This document shows, piece by piece, positions 41,336 to 49,614 of a stretch of DNA of 64,000 nucleotides. Below the pieces are notes generated by a model that worked only from the letters and a program-made list of their open reading frames with translations, did not search any database and was not told the DNA's origin. The DNA lies in NCBI RefSeq assembly GCF_002283555.1, contig NZ_MVOI01000003.1:270536-334535 (forward strand). Reading direction: 5' to 3'. The position numbers and the translations under genes are program-made. Positions within the stretch are counted from its first letter, which is position 1. Each line of letters begins with the position of its first letter. This DNA is from Rubrivirga sp. SAORIC476 (GTDB lineage Bacteria; Bacteroidota; Rhodothermia; Rhodothermales; Rubricoccaceae).

Positions 41336-41818
41336 ATGGCCCATCGCCACGCCGACCTCGTCGCCCGCTTCTACGACGCGCTCTCCCGCCGCGACGGCGA
41401 CGCCATGGCGGCCTGCTACCACCCCGCGGTGACCTTCCGCGACCCGGTGTTCGACCTCCAGGGTCCGAAGGCGGGTGCCATGTGGCGGATGCTCTGCGAC
41501 CGCGGCACGGGCCTGCGCGTCGCCGCCTCTGGCATCACGGCCGACGACTCGGCCGGCGAGGCTCACTGGGAGGCCGACTACACGTTCTCGCAGACGAAGC
41601 GCCCGGTCCACAACGTGATCGACGCCGTGTTCACCTTCGAGGACGGGCTGATCCGCACCCACGTCGACCGGTTCGACTTCTGGTCGTGGAGCCGTCAGGC
41701 GCTTGGCGTGCCGGGCCTGCTGCTCGGGTGGACGCCGTTCCTCCGTGCGAAGGTCGCCGCGGAGGCCCAGAGGGGGCTCGACGCCTACATCGCCCGCCAC
41801 CCCGAAGCGCTGGGCTGA
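41336..41818 (+). CDS. SnoaL-like / nuclear transport factor 2 family protein
   Basis: The ATG at 41336 gives 160 residues. The NTF2-like fold begins 'HADLVARFYDALSRRDGDAMAACYHP' and continues 'TFRDPVFDLQGPKAGAMW' and 'VFTFEDGLIRTHVDRFDFWSW', a pattern of SnoaL-type proteins with conserved Tyr/His/Asp. The family includes isomerases, hydratases and non-enzymatic ligand binders. No partner indicates which. No signal peptide. Confidence 0.88.
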   Translation: MAHRHADLVARFYDALSRRDGDAMAACYHPAVTFRDPVFDLQGPKAGAMWRMLCDRGTGLRVAASGITADDSAGEAHWEADYTFSQTKRPVHNVIDAVFTFEDGLIRTHVDRFDFWSWSRQALGVPGLLLGWTPFLRAKVAAEAQRGLDAYIARHPEALG

Positions 41819-41821
41819 CCG

Positions 41822-42220
41822 CTACACACGCGCCTGCACCGCATCGGCCTGGCTGCGGACCCGCTCGACGACGAGCAACATCACCCGCCGACGGACCTCA
41901 GCGTCGTTCTCCAACGCGAACGCGAGTTCGTCGGTGGTGAGCATTCCCAGCACGAGGCCGAGGAGGACGCGCTTGAGGCGAGCGTCCGCCTTGAGCGTCG
42001 AGACGAGGCGCTCGCGGGCGTCGTCGGGGGCGAACGCTGCGAAACCAGGCACCCGCTTGCGGAGGTCGGCCGCGACCAGGGCGAGGAGCGGGTCGTTCTG
42101 GAGCTTGAGGACCGGGCGGAGCGTCCGGTGGAGGAATGCCTCCACCTCTGACACAGCCGCCTCGGGGGCGGCATCGACCTGGGGGCGGAGGGCGAGGAGA
42201 GCAGCGTCACGGTCCGTCAT
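41822..42220 (-). CDS. Conserved helical protein, function unknown
   Basis: The ATG at 42218-42220 (M-T-D-R-D-A-A) gives 132 residues. The chain is mostly helical, without Cys or recognised motif: 'EVEAFLHRTLRPVLKLQND' and 'KRVLLGLVLGMLTTDELAFAL'. A longer frame to 42298 is basic and less convincing. It converges closely with the SnoaL-like gene (3 bp between stops). Confidence 0.65.
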   Translation of the reverse strand: MTDRDAALLALRPQVDAAPEAAVSEVEAFLHRTLRPVLKLQNDPLLALVAADLRKRVPGFAAFAPDDARERLVSTLKADARLKRVLLGLVLGMLTTDELAFALENDAEVRRRVMLLVVERVRSQADAVQARV

Positions 42221-42434
42221 ACTGGATGGACGCGCGACCTCCGGCACAGGCTCCTTCACGTTAGCGATCCCTCTCCGCAGCGGACGTCGGCGTGCCATCG
42301 CTACACTCCGGCGCCAACGACGGAGAGAGACGAGGCCTGGACATTCCCAAATCACCGTCCGATCTCAGAACGAGGCCGCGCCGCCGATTCCCCAGGTCCC
42401 GCCTCGGCGGGCCCTTCAACCCACCAGTCGCCCC

Positions 42435-43208
42435 ATGCGTCTCCTCGCCCTCGCCCTGTCCGTCGCCCTGGCGGGTCCCGCCCTCGCCCAGAACTCGTCG
42501 ATGGACGTCGGGCCTCAGGCCCTCGACCTCCGCTACCAGCCGGGCGACGCCGCCGCGCTGCTGGCCGCCTTCGACGGCACTGTCACCAGCGTCGGCTTCT
42601 ACGGCTCGACGGCCGCCTTCTCGGGCTTCTACGGCTCCCAGACGACGCTGACCAGCCCCACCGGGGTGTCAGTGGGCGGCTTCGACGTGTCGCTTGGTGG
42701 CAACGTGCACGTGGTCCCGCTGGGCGCGCGAGGCTCGCTGTACGTCCCGCTGCGCTTCCAGGTCGGCTCGCGGTACCTCAGCGGCGACGGAGCCCCCGGC
42801 GACCCCACCGACGACATGGCCGTGCTGCTGGGCGGTGCGGACCTCGGCACCGGCCTCGGCGCCGTCCTGGACGTGCCGCTGCGCGAGGGCGGCGCGGTCG
42901 AGCGGCTCCACTCGTACGGCACCGTGGTGCTCGGCGCGGGCTTCTCGGGCGACTACGCAATGAGCTTCCCCGGCGACACCCCCGACCCCGGCGCCTACGG
43001 CATGCGGACGGCCACCGTGATGCTCCAGTCGGAAGCGCGCGGTCTGTTCGGCTCCAGCGTCGGCGCGTCGCTGGGCTACACGTTCCGCGCGGCCCAGCTC
43101 GACACCGAGGCCATCGACAGCGGCGCGGGCGTGTTCAACGCGTTCACCGGGTCCAACTTCCGCAGCGCCGAAACCTCCCACCTCATTCGCGTCGGCCTGA
43201 TCTTCTAA
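42435..43208 (+). CDS. Outer-membrane beta-barrel protein, function unknown
   Basis: The ATG at 42435 gives 257 residues with a signal peptide ending ALAQN. The body is dense in alternating Gly/aromatic strands ('VPLGARGSLYVPLRFQVGS', 'GSSVGASLGYTFRAAQLD') and the C-terminus is HLIRVGLIF, a terminal beta strand ending in Phe. It is likely a small outer-membrane barrel. An upstream longer frame is rejected. The strong palindromic element after its stop ends the transcript. Confidence 0.78.
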   Translation: MRLLALALSVALAGPALAQNSSMDVGPQALDLRYQPGDAAALLAAFDGTVTSVGFYGSTAAFSGFYGSQTTLTSPTGVSVGGFDVSLGGNVHVVPLGARGSLYVPLRFQVGSRYLSGDGAPGDPTDDMAVLLGGADLGTGLGAVLDVPLREGGAVERLHSYGTVVLGAGFSGDYAMSFPGDTPDPGAYGMRTATVMLQSEARGLFGSSVGASLGYTFRAAQLDTEAIDSGAGVFNAFTGSNFRSAETSHLIRVGLIF

Positions 43209-43227
43209 GCCGCCGCACCCACGGACT

Positions 43228-43268
43228 CGCCGCCCCTCCTGCCGATCTTTGAGGCGGGAGGGGCGGCG
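43228..43268. terminator. Long palindrome between convergent barrel and DUF3592-like genes
   Basis: CGCCGCCCCTCCTGCC (43228-43243) pairs with GGCGGGAGGGGCGGCG (43253-43268) over 16 bp with one G-T wobble and a 9-nt loop. It ends 5 bp before the stop of the leftward gene. Confidence 0.65.
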
Positions 43269-43273
43269 CCGTT

Positions 43274-43786
43274 CTAGACGGTCGCGGTCCCGGTCCGCAG
43301 CGCCGGGTCCCCCTCGCGAGCGAGGAACCGGTTCCACCCGCCGACGAGGAGCGCCGAGCCGACGGCACCGATGAGTGCCATCCCGGCGAGGCTGAAGGTC
43401 AGCAGCCACGTGCCGCGCCGGTGAGAAGCGAGCACGATCTGGTCGGTGTCCGCCGAGACCACGATGGGCAGCCGCATCGTCTCCCCCTCCGGCGTCGCGA
43501 GGTAGTCCACCTCGATCTCCTTGAGCAGGATGATGGGAAGCTCCACGTCGCGCTCTACGGGCGCCGCGGCACCGGGCGGCGTGTAGCGGAGGCCGACCTG
43601 CCCGGTCGTGATCTCACTTCGCTCGCGGAGGTTCAGCCCGATCACCTCGGCGTCGACGGTCTGCCCGGATTCGGAGACCTCGCGTTGCTGGATGCCCGCC
43701 CAGGCCGTCGCCACGAAGATGACGACCAGGAGGAGCGGGATCGCCCAGAGGAGGCGCGCGGCGACGGGGTTGGAGAGGAAGGTCAT
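43274..43786 (-). CDS. Membrane protein with DUF3592-like domain
   Basis: 170 residues with a hydrophobic helix near 10-30 and another near 125-150. The extracytoplasmic middle ('AEVIGLNLRERSEITTGQVGLRY') has the pattern of DUF3592, which occurs in small membrane proteins of unknown function. It faces the barrel gene and shares an intergenic palindrome with it. Confidence 0.7.
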   Translation of the reverse strand: MTFLSNPVAARLLWAIPLLLVVIFVATAWAGIQQREVSESGQTVDAEVIGLNLRERSEITTGQVGLRYTPPGAAAPVERDVELPIILLKEIEVDYLATPEGETMRLPIVVSADTDQIVLASHRRGTWLLTFSLAGMALIGAVGSALLVGGWNRFLAREGDPALRTGTATV

Positions 43787-43871
43787 CGGGATCGGGGGCT
43801 CGGCCGATCAACGGGGGCCGGGCACGCCGGGTGCCCCTTCACGCCGAGTTGACCCGACCGAGACGCCGCGG

Positions 43872-44261
43872 CTACTCCGTGTCCTCAAGCGTCATCAGGT
43901 AGTCCTCGACGCTGCCAACGCTCACGCGCGTTTCGCCCTTCACCTTGCGCGCCTTGATCGAGCCCTGGCGGATCAGCTTCTGGACCTGGTTGCGGTCGAT
44001 CAGCTTGAGCAGCCGCCGCGCCTCGGTGCGGCTGACCGTGTCCTCGCGGTACTCGCCCGCGAAGCCCTCCAGGAAGTCGAGCGTCGACTGGTCGACCTCG
44101 ATGAGGCGCGTCTCCTGGTTCTCATCGGAGACGCCCCAGTCCAGGTCGGCGTTGATGAGGCCGCGGTCGGTCCAGCGGACCAGCGTCTGACGGGAGATGC
44201 GGAGCGCCTCGGAGAGTTCGTCGAGGCGGAGGGTCTTGCGGTCGTCGGTGAGGGTGGTCAT
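43872..44261 (-). CDS. DNA-binding protein with two helix-turn-helix domains (MerR/excisionase type)
   Basis: The ATG at 44259-44261 gives 129 residues. An N-terminal MerR-like helix-turn-helix ('LRLDELSEALRISRQTLVRW') is followed by a second excisionase-like motif ('TVSRTEARRLLKLIDRNQV', 'LIRQGSIKARKVKGETRVSV'). It is cytoplasmic. No phage or integrase neighbour suggests it is a mobile-element excisionase; a regulator role is more likely. Upstream in-frame starts would add 20 residues. Confidence 0.8.
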   Translation of the reverse strand: MTTLTDDRKTLRLDELSEALRISRQTLVRWTDRGLINADLDWGVSDENQETRLIEVDQSTLDFLEGFAGEYREDTVSRTEARRLLKLIDRNQVQKLIRQGSIKARKVKGETRVSVGSVEDYLMTLEDTE

Positions 44262-44418
44262 TGGGGCGCGTACCGAGGGCTCTGGGGGAAACACTTGTTG
44301 GGACGGCGTTCTACTCGCCACCCCCCGGTTTGCTCCCTGCCCGGCCCACCGAATCTCTTCAACCCCGAACGAATTCGGGCCGATCCGGACTTCCCTGATC
44401 CCCCGCGGATTCAGCCGG

Positions 44419-44859
44419 TTAGCGCAAGGCCCGGTCCGTCAACTCCGCGAGGGCGTCCGACGTGATGACGCGCCACGCGGGCGCCCCGAGCGCCCCACTG
44501 TTGGTGCGTCTGAATGTGGCGCGCAACAGGAGGGTCTTTCCGGTCTCCGACGCGTCGGGGTGGAAAGCGGCGGGCGTAAACCGGAACACGAACGTGGCCT
44601 CCGTCGGGTCGAAGCCCCTCTCGCGGCCGACGAGATCGGCGACGTACTGTGCCTCGTCGGTGAGCACGCCACGGTTGGAGGCGCGGTCGTCGATCACGAC
44701 GGTCCGGGGACGGGCCTCGTCGTCGCAGAGGTAAACCCGGACGCGAGCCTCCCGGGAGGCGGCGTAGGTCCGCCAGGAGATGGTGTCGTCGTAGGTAGGG
44801 TTGGTCTGAGCGGAAACCCCAGCGGCGAGCAGCAGGCCCGCGAGCGCGAATCGGCGCAT
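44419..44859 (-). CDS. Secreted protein, function unknown
   Basis: 146 residues with a signal peptide (MRRFALAGLLLAAGVSAQ). A single Cys ('VYLCDDEARP') and a mixed alpha/beta pattern follow. No family is recognised. It is leftward, upstream of which lies an A/T-rich stretch (T7 on the + strand at 44934-44940) and a candidate TAGGTCTG promoter element at 44909-44916 on the minus strand. Confidence 0.7.
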   Translation of the reverse strand: MRRFALAGLLLAAGVSAQTNPTYDDTISWRTYAASREARVRVYLCDDEARPRTVVIDDRASNRGVLTDEAQYVADLVGRERGFDPTEATFVFRFTPAAFHPDASETGKTLLLRATFRRTNSGALGAPAWRVITSDALAELTDRALR

Positions 44860-44946
44860 GGGTTCGATGGCAGGTCGTGGGGGACGACACGCTCATAGAC
44901 TCACGACATCCTCAGACCTAACCCTTCGCTTCGTTTTTTTGGCCCC

Positions 44947-45582
44947 TCACTCCTCCCCTCGCGCCTCGTGGAGCGCACGCCACCCGTACCACGCGGCCAC
45001 GCTTCGCCACGGCGCGTAGGGCGCTCCGATGGCGACCATCTCCCTGGCCGTCGGCCGAGCGTCCAACCCGGCGAGGATGCGGTACCCTTCCTGCACGCCC
45101 AGGTCGGCGACCGGCCAGATGTCCGGGCGGCCGAGGTTGAAGAGAAGCACCATCTGCGCCGTCCACGGTCCGACGCCGCGGACGGCCGTGAGTGCAGCCA
45201 CCACCTCGTCGTCGGCCATCTGGAGCAGCCGGTCGCGTGTCGGGAGCGTCCCATCGCGCTGTCGCCCGACGAGGTCACGCACAGCCGCGACCTTCGACCG
45301 CGAGAGGCCGCACGCCCGGAGCGCGTCGTCGTCCGCCTCGGCGATCGCGTCGACCTCCAACGCAGTCCCGTCGCCGAAGGCCGTCAGCACGCGCCCGTGG
45401 ATGGTGGCCGCGGCCTTGGTGGAGATCTGCTGGCCGACGATGGCACGAAGCAAGGCCGACAGCGTCTCGTCCGGTCGGAGTGTGATGCGCGGCGGGCCGA
45501 TGCGGGCGATCACCGCCCCGAGGCGGGGGTCCACGTCGGCGAGGACGTGGCTGGCGGCGACGGCATCGTACGGGAGAGACAT
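44947..45582 (-). CDS. DNA-3-methyladenine glycosylase II, AlkA-type
   Basis: 211 residues. It excises alkylated bases (3-methyladenine and others) by base excision repair. The helix-hairpin-helix and catalytic Asp are in 'LTAVRGVGPWTAQMVLLFNL' plus 'DIWPVADLGVQ', with 'IVGQQISTKAA' further up; these are the AlkA/endonuclease III landmarks. The protein lacks the AlkA N-terminal TBP-like domain, so it is the short bacterial/archaeal type. It follows a tandem repeat region. Confidence 0.92.
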   Translation of the reverse strand: MSLPYDAVAASHVLADVDPRLGAVIARIGPPRITLRPDETLSALLRAIVGQQISTKAAATIHGRVLTAFGDGTALEVDAIAEADDDALRACGLSRSKVAAVRDLVGRQRDGTLPTRDRLLQMADDEVVAALTAVRGVGPWTAQMVLLFNLGRPDIWPVADLGVQEGYRILAGLDARPTAREMVAIGAPYAPWRSVAAWYGWRALHEARGEE

Positions 45583-45649
45583 GGAGACGGGAGACAGGGA
45601 GACGGGAAGATGAGGCGGAGGGGTGTCACCCGAGCGACAGGGGCTGCGA

Positions 45650-45699
45650 GCGCAGGCGGTCCTGCGGTCAGCGCAGGCGGTCCTGCGGTCAGCGCAGGC
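45650..45699. repeat. Tandem 21-bp repeat, 2.4 units
   Basis: GCGCAGGCGGTCCTGCGGTCA occurs at 45650-45670 and 45671-45691, and a partial unit (GCGCAGGC) at 45692-45699. Each unit contains CGCAGG-CGGT-CCTGCG, able to fold as a small hairpin. It lies between two leftward genes. Confidence 0.85.
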
Positions 45700-45741
45700 C
45701 GCGCGCCGCGCCAGTGCCTCCGTCCTCCAGCACCGGCGCGC

Positions 45742-46776
45742 CTACTCCTCGTCCCCGTAGATCAGCGTCGTGACCACACCGCTTCGCGTGATGGCGCCGC
45801 GGTACATGCCCTCCGTGTTGAACGGCATTGAGGCGTTGCCCTGCGCGTCGAGCACGATGATGCCGCCGGTACCGCCCGCCTCGGTGAGCGTCGTGCCGAT
45901 GACGGTCGAGGCCGCCGTGTCCACGTCCTCGCCGAGGTAGGCCATGCGCGCCGCCACGTCGCGGGCGACGCCGAGGCGGATGAAGAACTCCCCGTGGCCG
46001 GTCGCCGAGATGCCCACGGTGCCGTCGGCGAAGGTGCCCGCGCCGATGATGGGCGCGTCGCCGATGCGGCCCCAGCGCTTGTTGGTCATGCCCCCCGTGG
46101 ACGTGCCTGCGGCCAGCGTCCCTTCGGCCGACAGCGCGACCGCGCCGACGGTCCCGTGCATCTGCCACGCGTCCGGCGACGGCACCGCCAGGCCCGTCGT
46201 CGACCGCTCGCGCTCCTGCACGCGCAGCAGCCCGTCCAGCCGACTCGGCGTGTGGAAGTAGGTGTTGGGCACCATCTCCAGCCCCTGCTGCATCGCGAAC
46301 TCCTCGGCGCCGTCGCCCGAGAGGAGCACGTGGGGCGAGGCGTCCATCACGCGCCGCGCCAGCCGGATCGGGTGGCGCACGTGCATCGTGCCCGACGACG
46401 CGCCCGCCAGCCCGGTCGCCCCGTCCATGATGGACGCGTCGTGGCGAACGGTCTGGTCGGCCGCGAAGACGCCGCCGCGGCCCGCGTTGAAGTTGGGATC
46501 GTCCTCCATGATCGTGATCGCCGCATCGACAGCGTCGAGCGCGTCTCCTCCTGCCATCACGACGGCGTGCCCGGCGCGGAGCGCCTCGGCGAGCGACGCC
46601 CGGATGGCGGCGTCGGTCTCGGGTGTCATCGCGGCTCGCGTGATGGTCCCGGCCCCGCCATGGACGACCAGCACGACCGGGTCCCCGTCGAGGTCCGGCA
46701 GCACATTCGCGGACTGGGCCGAGGCGCCGAGGGACAGAGCGACCGCAGCCGCGAGAAGAACGAGTGTGCGGAACAT
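45742..46776 (-). CDS. Isoaspartyl peptidase / plant-type L-asparaginase (Ntn hydrolase), secreted
   Basis: The ATG at 46774-46776 gives 344 residues with a signal peptide ending GASAQ. The autocatalytic Ntn site is present: 'HGTVGAVALSAEGTLAAGTS' (catalytic Thr in HGTVG) with 'TSTGGMTNKRWGRIGDAPIIG' (201-221) and the conserved 'NFNAGRGGVF' upstream. It cleaves isoaspartyl peptides or asparagine after self-processing at Gly-Thr. A periplasmic location is inferred from the signal peptide. It is divergent from the copper locus, 45 bp away. Confidence 0.93.
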   Translation of the reverse strand: MFRTLVLLAAAVALSLGASAQSANVLPDLDGDPVVLVVHGGAGTITRAAMTPETDAAIRASLAEALRAGHAVVMAGGDALDAVDAAITIMEDDPNFNAGRGGVFAADQTVRHDASIMDGATGLAGASSGTMHVRHPIRLARRVMDASPHVLLSGDGAEEFAMQQGLEMVPNTYFHTPSRLDGLLRVQERERSTTGLAVPSPDAWQMHGTVGAVALSAEGTLAAGTSTGGMTNKRWGRIGDAPIIGAGTFADGTVGISATGHGEFFIRLGVARDVAARMAYLGEDVDTAASTVIGTTLTEAGGTGGIIVLDAQGNASMPFNTEGMYRGAITRSGVVTTLIYGDEE

Positions 46777-46821
46777 GATGCGTGGAGGCGGGCGTTGAGG
46801 AAGCAAGATAGCCGGGTCCCC

Positions 46822-47265
46822 GTGCTCCCCCTCTTCCGCCGTCTCCGTCTGCCCGTCGCCCTGGTGGCCCTCGCGATCCTCGCCGGGCCCACTGCCGGGG
46901 CCGTGTGCCTGCATGCGATGGCGGGGACGATGGACCACGGCGAGACGGCTCCCGCGATGCCGATGGAGCACGCGGGCGACTCGGAGACGCCGCCGTGCCA
47001 CGAGACACCGGAGGCCCCGCCGCCGACGCACTCCAGCCACGACGCACCGCAGGGCGACTGCGCGTCTCCGTGCTGCACGGCCCAGGCGCCCGCTCCCGAG
47101 ACCACGCCCCCGGCGCTCGCGGGGTCGTCCGTGGCTGTCCCCGCCCCGACACCGGTGGACGCGGAGCCGGTCCGCCACCTGACGGCGGAGCGGGTCGAGA
47201 CCGTGTGGTCTCCCCCACCGCGCCCGACCCGTCTGCATGCGGAGTTGCAACGGTTTCTGATCTGA
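46822..47265 (+). CDS. Cys/His-rich secreted protein at head of the copper locus
   Basis: A GTG at 46822 gives 147 residues. An N-terminal hydrophobic signal is followed by metal-like clusters: 'CLHAMAGTMDHGETAPAMPM', 'CHETPEAPPPTHSSHDAP' and 'GDCASPCC'. Met, His and Cys dominate. It resembles the small periplasmic proteins that precede copper-export genes in other Rhodothermota/Bacteroidota, but no exact family is claimed. It is divergent from the isoaspartyl peptidase gene; the promoter lies in the 45-bp gap. Confidence 0.78.
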   Translation: MLPLFRRLRLPVALVALAILAGPTAGAVCLHAMAGTMDHGETAPAMPMEHAGDSETPPCHETPEAPPPTHSSHDAPQGDCASPCCTAQAPAPETTPPALAGSSVAVPAPTPVDAEPVRHLTAERVETVWSPPPRPTRLHAELQRFLI

Positions 47266-47396
47266 GAGGCTGCGGGCGCCTGAGTGCGTCCGCTCGCGCC
47301 GCGTGTGCGGTGTGACGATGGCCGTCCGGACCCGCCGGTCCGGCCCACCGACATGCAGAGCCCGAGGTCCGGGCCTGCGCCTCTCCGATCTCCCTG
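47266..47396. other. Spacer with hairpin, 47320-47345
   Basis: CCGGAC and GTCCGG arms of GGCCGTCCGGA/GGTCCGGCC (47320-47345) lie in the 131-bp gap. It could be a terminator or regulatory stem; no T-tract. Confidence 0.35.
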
Positions 47397-48155
47397 ATGC
47401 TCCGCTTTCTGCCCGCGCTCGGCCTGTTGGCCGGGTGCGTCGCCCCCGTCGCCACTGTGTCCGGCGGCCCCGCCTCGGCGTCCGCGCCGACCACCCCCCT
47501 GGCGGTCTCGGCCGCCCCCCTCGCGCCCGTCGAGGCGCCCGATCTTCCCGCCGCGCTCCGCCCGTCCGACCCGACCCACTCCGGCATGGAGATGGATCAC
47601 GCCGGCATGGAGATGAACCACTCCAGCATGGAGATGAACCACTCCGGCATGGAGAGGGACCACTCCGAAGTGGACGACGCGCCGATCCGGCCCGTCCTCG
47701 ACGCCTACCTCGTCCTGCACGACGCGCTCGTGGCGGACCGTCTCGCGCCGGATGCCGCCCAGGCTCTCGCTGCGGCGCTCGCCATCTGGACCGAGACGCC
47801 GCCTCCCGGCGACGCGCACTTCTGGCACCTGCGTGCCACCGACGTGAGTGCCCTCCGTCGGGCGGCCGATGCCCTCGCCGAGGCGGCCGGTCTCGACGCG
47901 GCCCGCGCGGCGTTCGGTGCCCTCAGCGTTCCGTTCGCATCGCTCGTCGAGGCCCACGGCGTCCCCGAGGGCTACGACCTCGCGCGGTTTACCTGCGGCA
48001 TGGCTGACGCGCCTGAAGGAGGGGTGTGGCTCCAGCCCGCAGGCGACACCGCCAACCCGTACTTCGGAGCCTCGATGGCTACCTGCGGACGCGAAGACGC
48101 GCCGACGGAGCCCGCCCTGCACCATCGATCGATGAACCACGGGGGGACACGATGA
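47397..48155 (+). CDS. Copper-type lipoprotein: Met/His-rich linker and DUF3347 (CusB-like) domain
   Basis: 252 residues with a lipobox (GLLAGC, Cys14). Residues about 60-90 hold four consecutive 'HSGMEM-DHAGMEM'-type units with alternating Met and His, typical copper-binding repeats. The C-terminal 150 residues have the DUF3347 pattern, ending with 'FTCGMADAPEGGVWLQPAGD' and 'NPYFGASMATCG', whose Cys pair and NPYFG motif occur in CusB/CzcB-like adaptors. It lacks the biotinyl-lipoyl adaptor domains, so it is not a full adaptor. Its stop overlaps the next start (ATGA at 48152). Confidence 0.85.
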   Translation: MLRFLPALGLLAGCVAPVATVSGGPASASAPTTPLAVSAAPLAPVEAPDLPAALRPSDPTHSGMEMDHAGMEMNHSSMEMNHSGMERDHSEVDDAPIRPVLDAYLVLHDALVADRLAPDAAQALAAALAIWTETPPPGDAHFWHLRATDVSALRRAADALAEAAGLDAARAAFGALSVPFASLVEAHGVPEGYDLARFTCGMADAPEGGVWLQPAGDTANPYFGASMATCGREDAPTEPALHHRSMNHGGTR

Positions 48156-49612
48156 CTGGACGTCTCCCTCTTCTCGCCCTCGTACTCGTCGGCCTGTCCG
48201 GCTGCACGGCCGTCCGTCCGCAAGCGGCGTTCGGGGACGTGCAGGCGACCGTCGCCGAGCGGGCCGACCTGCGAGCCGTCTGGGTGACAGGCACCGCCGA
48301 GGACGCCGCGGCCCGCGCCGCCGTCGACTCGCTGCTCACTGACAGCCTCACGGCCGACGTGGCCGTCCAGGTCGCGCTCCTCAACAACCGCCGCCTCCAG
48401 GCGACCTACGAGGATCTCGGCGTGGCGCAGGCGATGCTCGTCCAGGCCGGGCTGCTGTCGAATCCCGTCTTCGGGGCCCGCGGTCTGTGGCCTGCCGAGG
48501 GCGGCGCGCCCGACCTGGGGCTGTCGGTCGCGTTCGACTTCCTCGACGTGTTCGCACGCCCGCTCCGGCAGCGGGTCGCCCGGAGCGAGTACGCCGCCGC
48601 ACAGGCCCGCGTCGCCGGGGCTGTGCTGGACCTCGCAGCACAGACGCGCACAGCCGCGATCCGCGCCCAGGCAGACGCCGCGCGGCTGGCCATGCAGGTG
48701 CGGGTGGTCGCCAACGCTGAGGCCGGGTATACCGCCGCGAGGCTCCTCCGGGAGGCCGGCAACGTGCCCGCGGTGGACCTCCTCGCCGAGCAGGCGCTCT
48801 ACGAGCAGGCCCGCCTCGACCTTCTGGTGGCCGAAGGCGCGGCGGCCGAGAGCCGCGAGGCGCTGATCCGCAGGATGGGCCTGAGCGGCCCCCAGGCCGT
48901 GATCCCGCTCCGGGCGACCCTCCCGGCGGTCCCGGCCGAGAGTCCGCTGCCGTTCGTCCGTACCTCCACTGAGGCGGGTGTGCCCGGCGCCGCCGTCGAC
49001 GCCGAGGCGATCGAGCGTGCCGCCGTGGCTGCCAGCCTGGACCTGGACGCGCGCCGAGCCGACATCGAGGCCGCCGCCCGGCGCCTCGGCCTCACCGACG
49101 TGGAGGCCCTCGTCCCGACGCTCCACGCGGGCGCCGAACTCGAACGCACCGACGGCGAGTGGGAGGCCGGGCCCGACGTCGAGGTGGCGCTCCCGCTCTT
49201 CGATCAGGGGCAGGCTCGCCGCGCCGCCGGGTACGCCGAGTTGCGGCGCGCCCAGGCCCTCTACGAGGCCGACGCTGTCGACCTCCGCTCCACTGCGCGG
49301 ACCCTCGCGACCCGCCTCGCGACCGCGCGCCGCGCGGCGCTCCACTACCAGACGACGGTCCTCCCGCTCCGCGCCGAGGTCGCCGCCCAGACTCTCCGCC
49401 AGTACAACGCCATGCAGACGGGCGTCTTCGGCGTGCTCCAGGCCCAGCAGGCCGAGGCCGAAGCCGCGCGCCGCTACTTCGACGCGCTCGCCGCCTATTG
49501 GGTGGCCCGGACTGACCTCGACCTGCTCCTCCAGGGCCGGATGCCCTCGCTCGACGGTGGCGCGCTCGCCCGTGCCAACGCGCCCTCTTCCGTGCCCCCC
49601 GCCGCCCACTGA
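48152..49612 (+). CDS. TolC-family outer-membrane efflux lipoprotein (CusC-like)
   Basis: The ATG at 48152 overlaps the previous stop. 486 residues with a lipobox (GLSGC, Cys18). Two long coiled-coil halves of TolC type are visible ('NNRRLQATYEDLGVAQAMLV', 'TTVLPLRAEVAAQTLRQYNA'). It forms outer-membrane channels with an RND or other pump; no pump lies in this cluster. The DUF3347 lipoprotein before it suggests copper or silver efflux. Confidence 0.9.
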   Translation: MTGRLPLLALVLVGLSGCTAVRPQAAFGDVQATVAERADLRAVWVTGTAEDAAARAAVDSLLTDSLTADVAVQVALLNNRRLQATYEDLGVAQAMLVQAGLLSNPVFGARGLWPAEGGAPDLGLSVAFDFLDVFARPLRQRVARSEYAAAQARVAGAVLDLAAQTRTAAIRAQADAARLAMQVRVVANAEAGYTAARLLREAGNVPAVDLLAEQALYEQARLDLLVAEGAAAESREALIRRMGLSGPQAVIPLRATLPAVPAESPLPFVRTSTEAGVPGAAVDAEAIERAAVAASLDLDARRADIEAAARRLGLTDVEALVPTLHAGAELERTDGEWEAGPDVEVALPLFDQGQARRAAGYAELRRAQALYEADAVDLRSTARTLATRLATARRAALHYQTTVLPLRAEVAAQTLRQYNAMQTGVFGVLQAQQAEAEAARRYFDALAAYWVARTDLDLLLQGRMPSLDGGALARANAPSSVPPAAH

Positions 49613-49614
49613 CC

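Noticed and set aside
41822-42355. Longer start for the helical protein
   Set aside because: The extra N-terminus is Arg/Pro-rich and unlike the rest; the ATG at 42220 fits better.
43872-44261. Excisionase-like gene as part of an integrated element
   Set aside because: No integrase, att-like direct repeats or phage gene was seen around it.
44934-44940. T7 run as an intrinsic terminator on the + strand
   Set aside because: No good stem precedes it and no + strand gene ends here; it is better read as an A-tract upstream of the leftward gene at 44859.
45650-45699. Tandem repeat as a CRISPR array
   Set aside because: Units are contiguous with no spacers, only 2.4 copies and no cas gene nearby.
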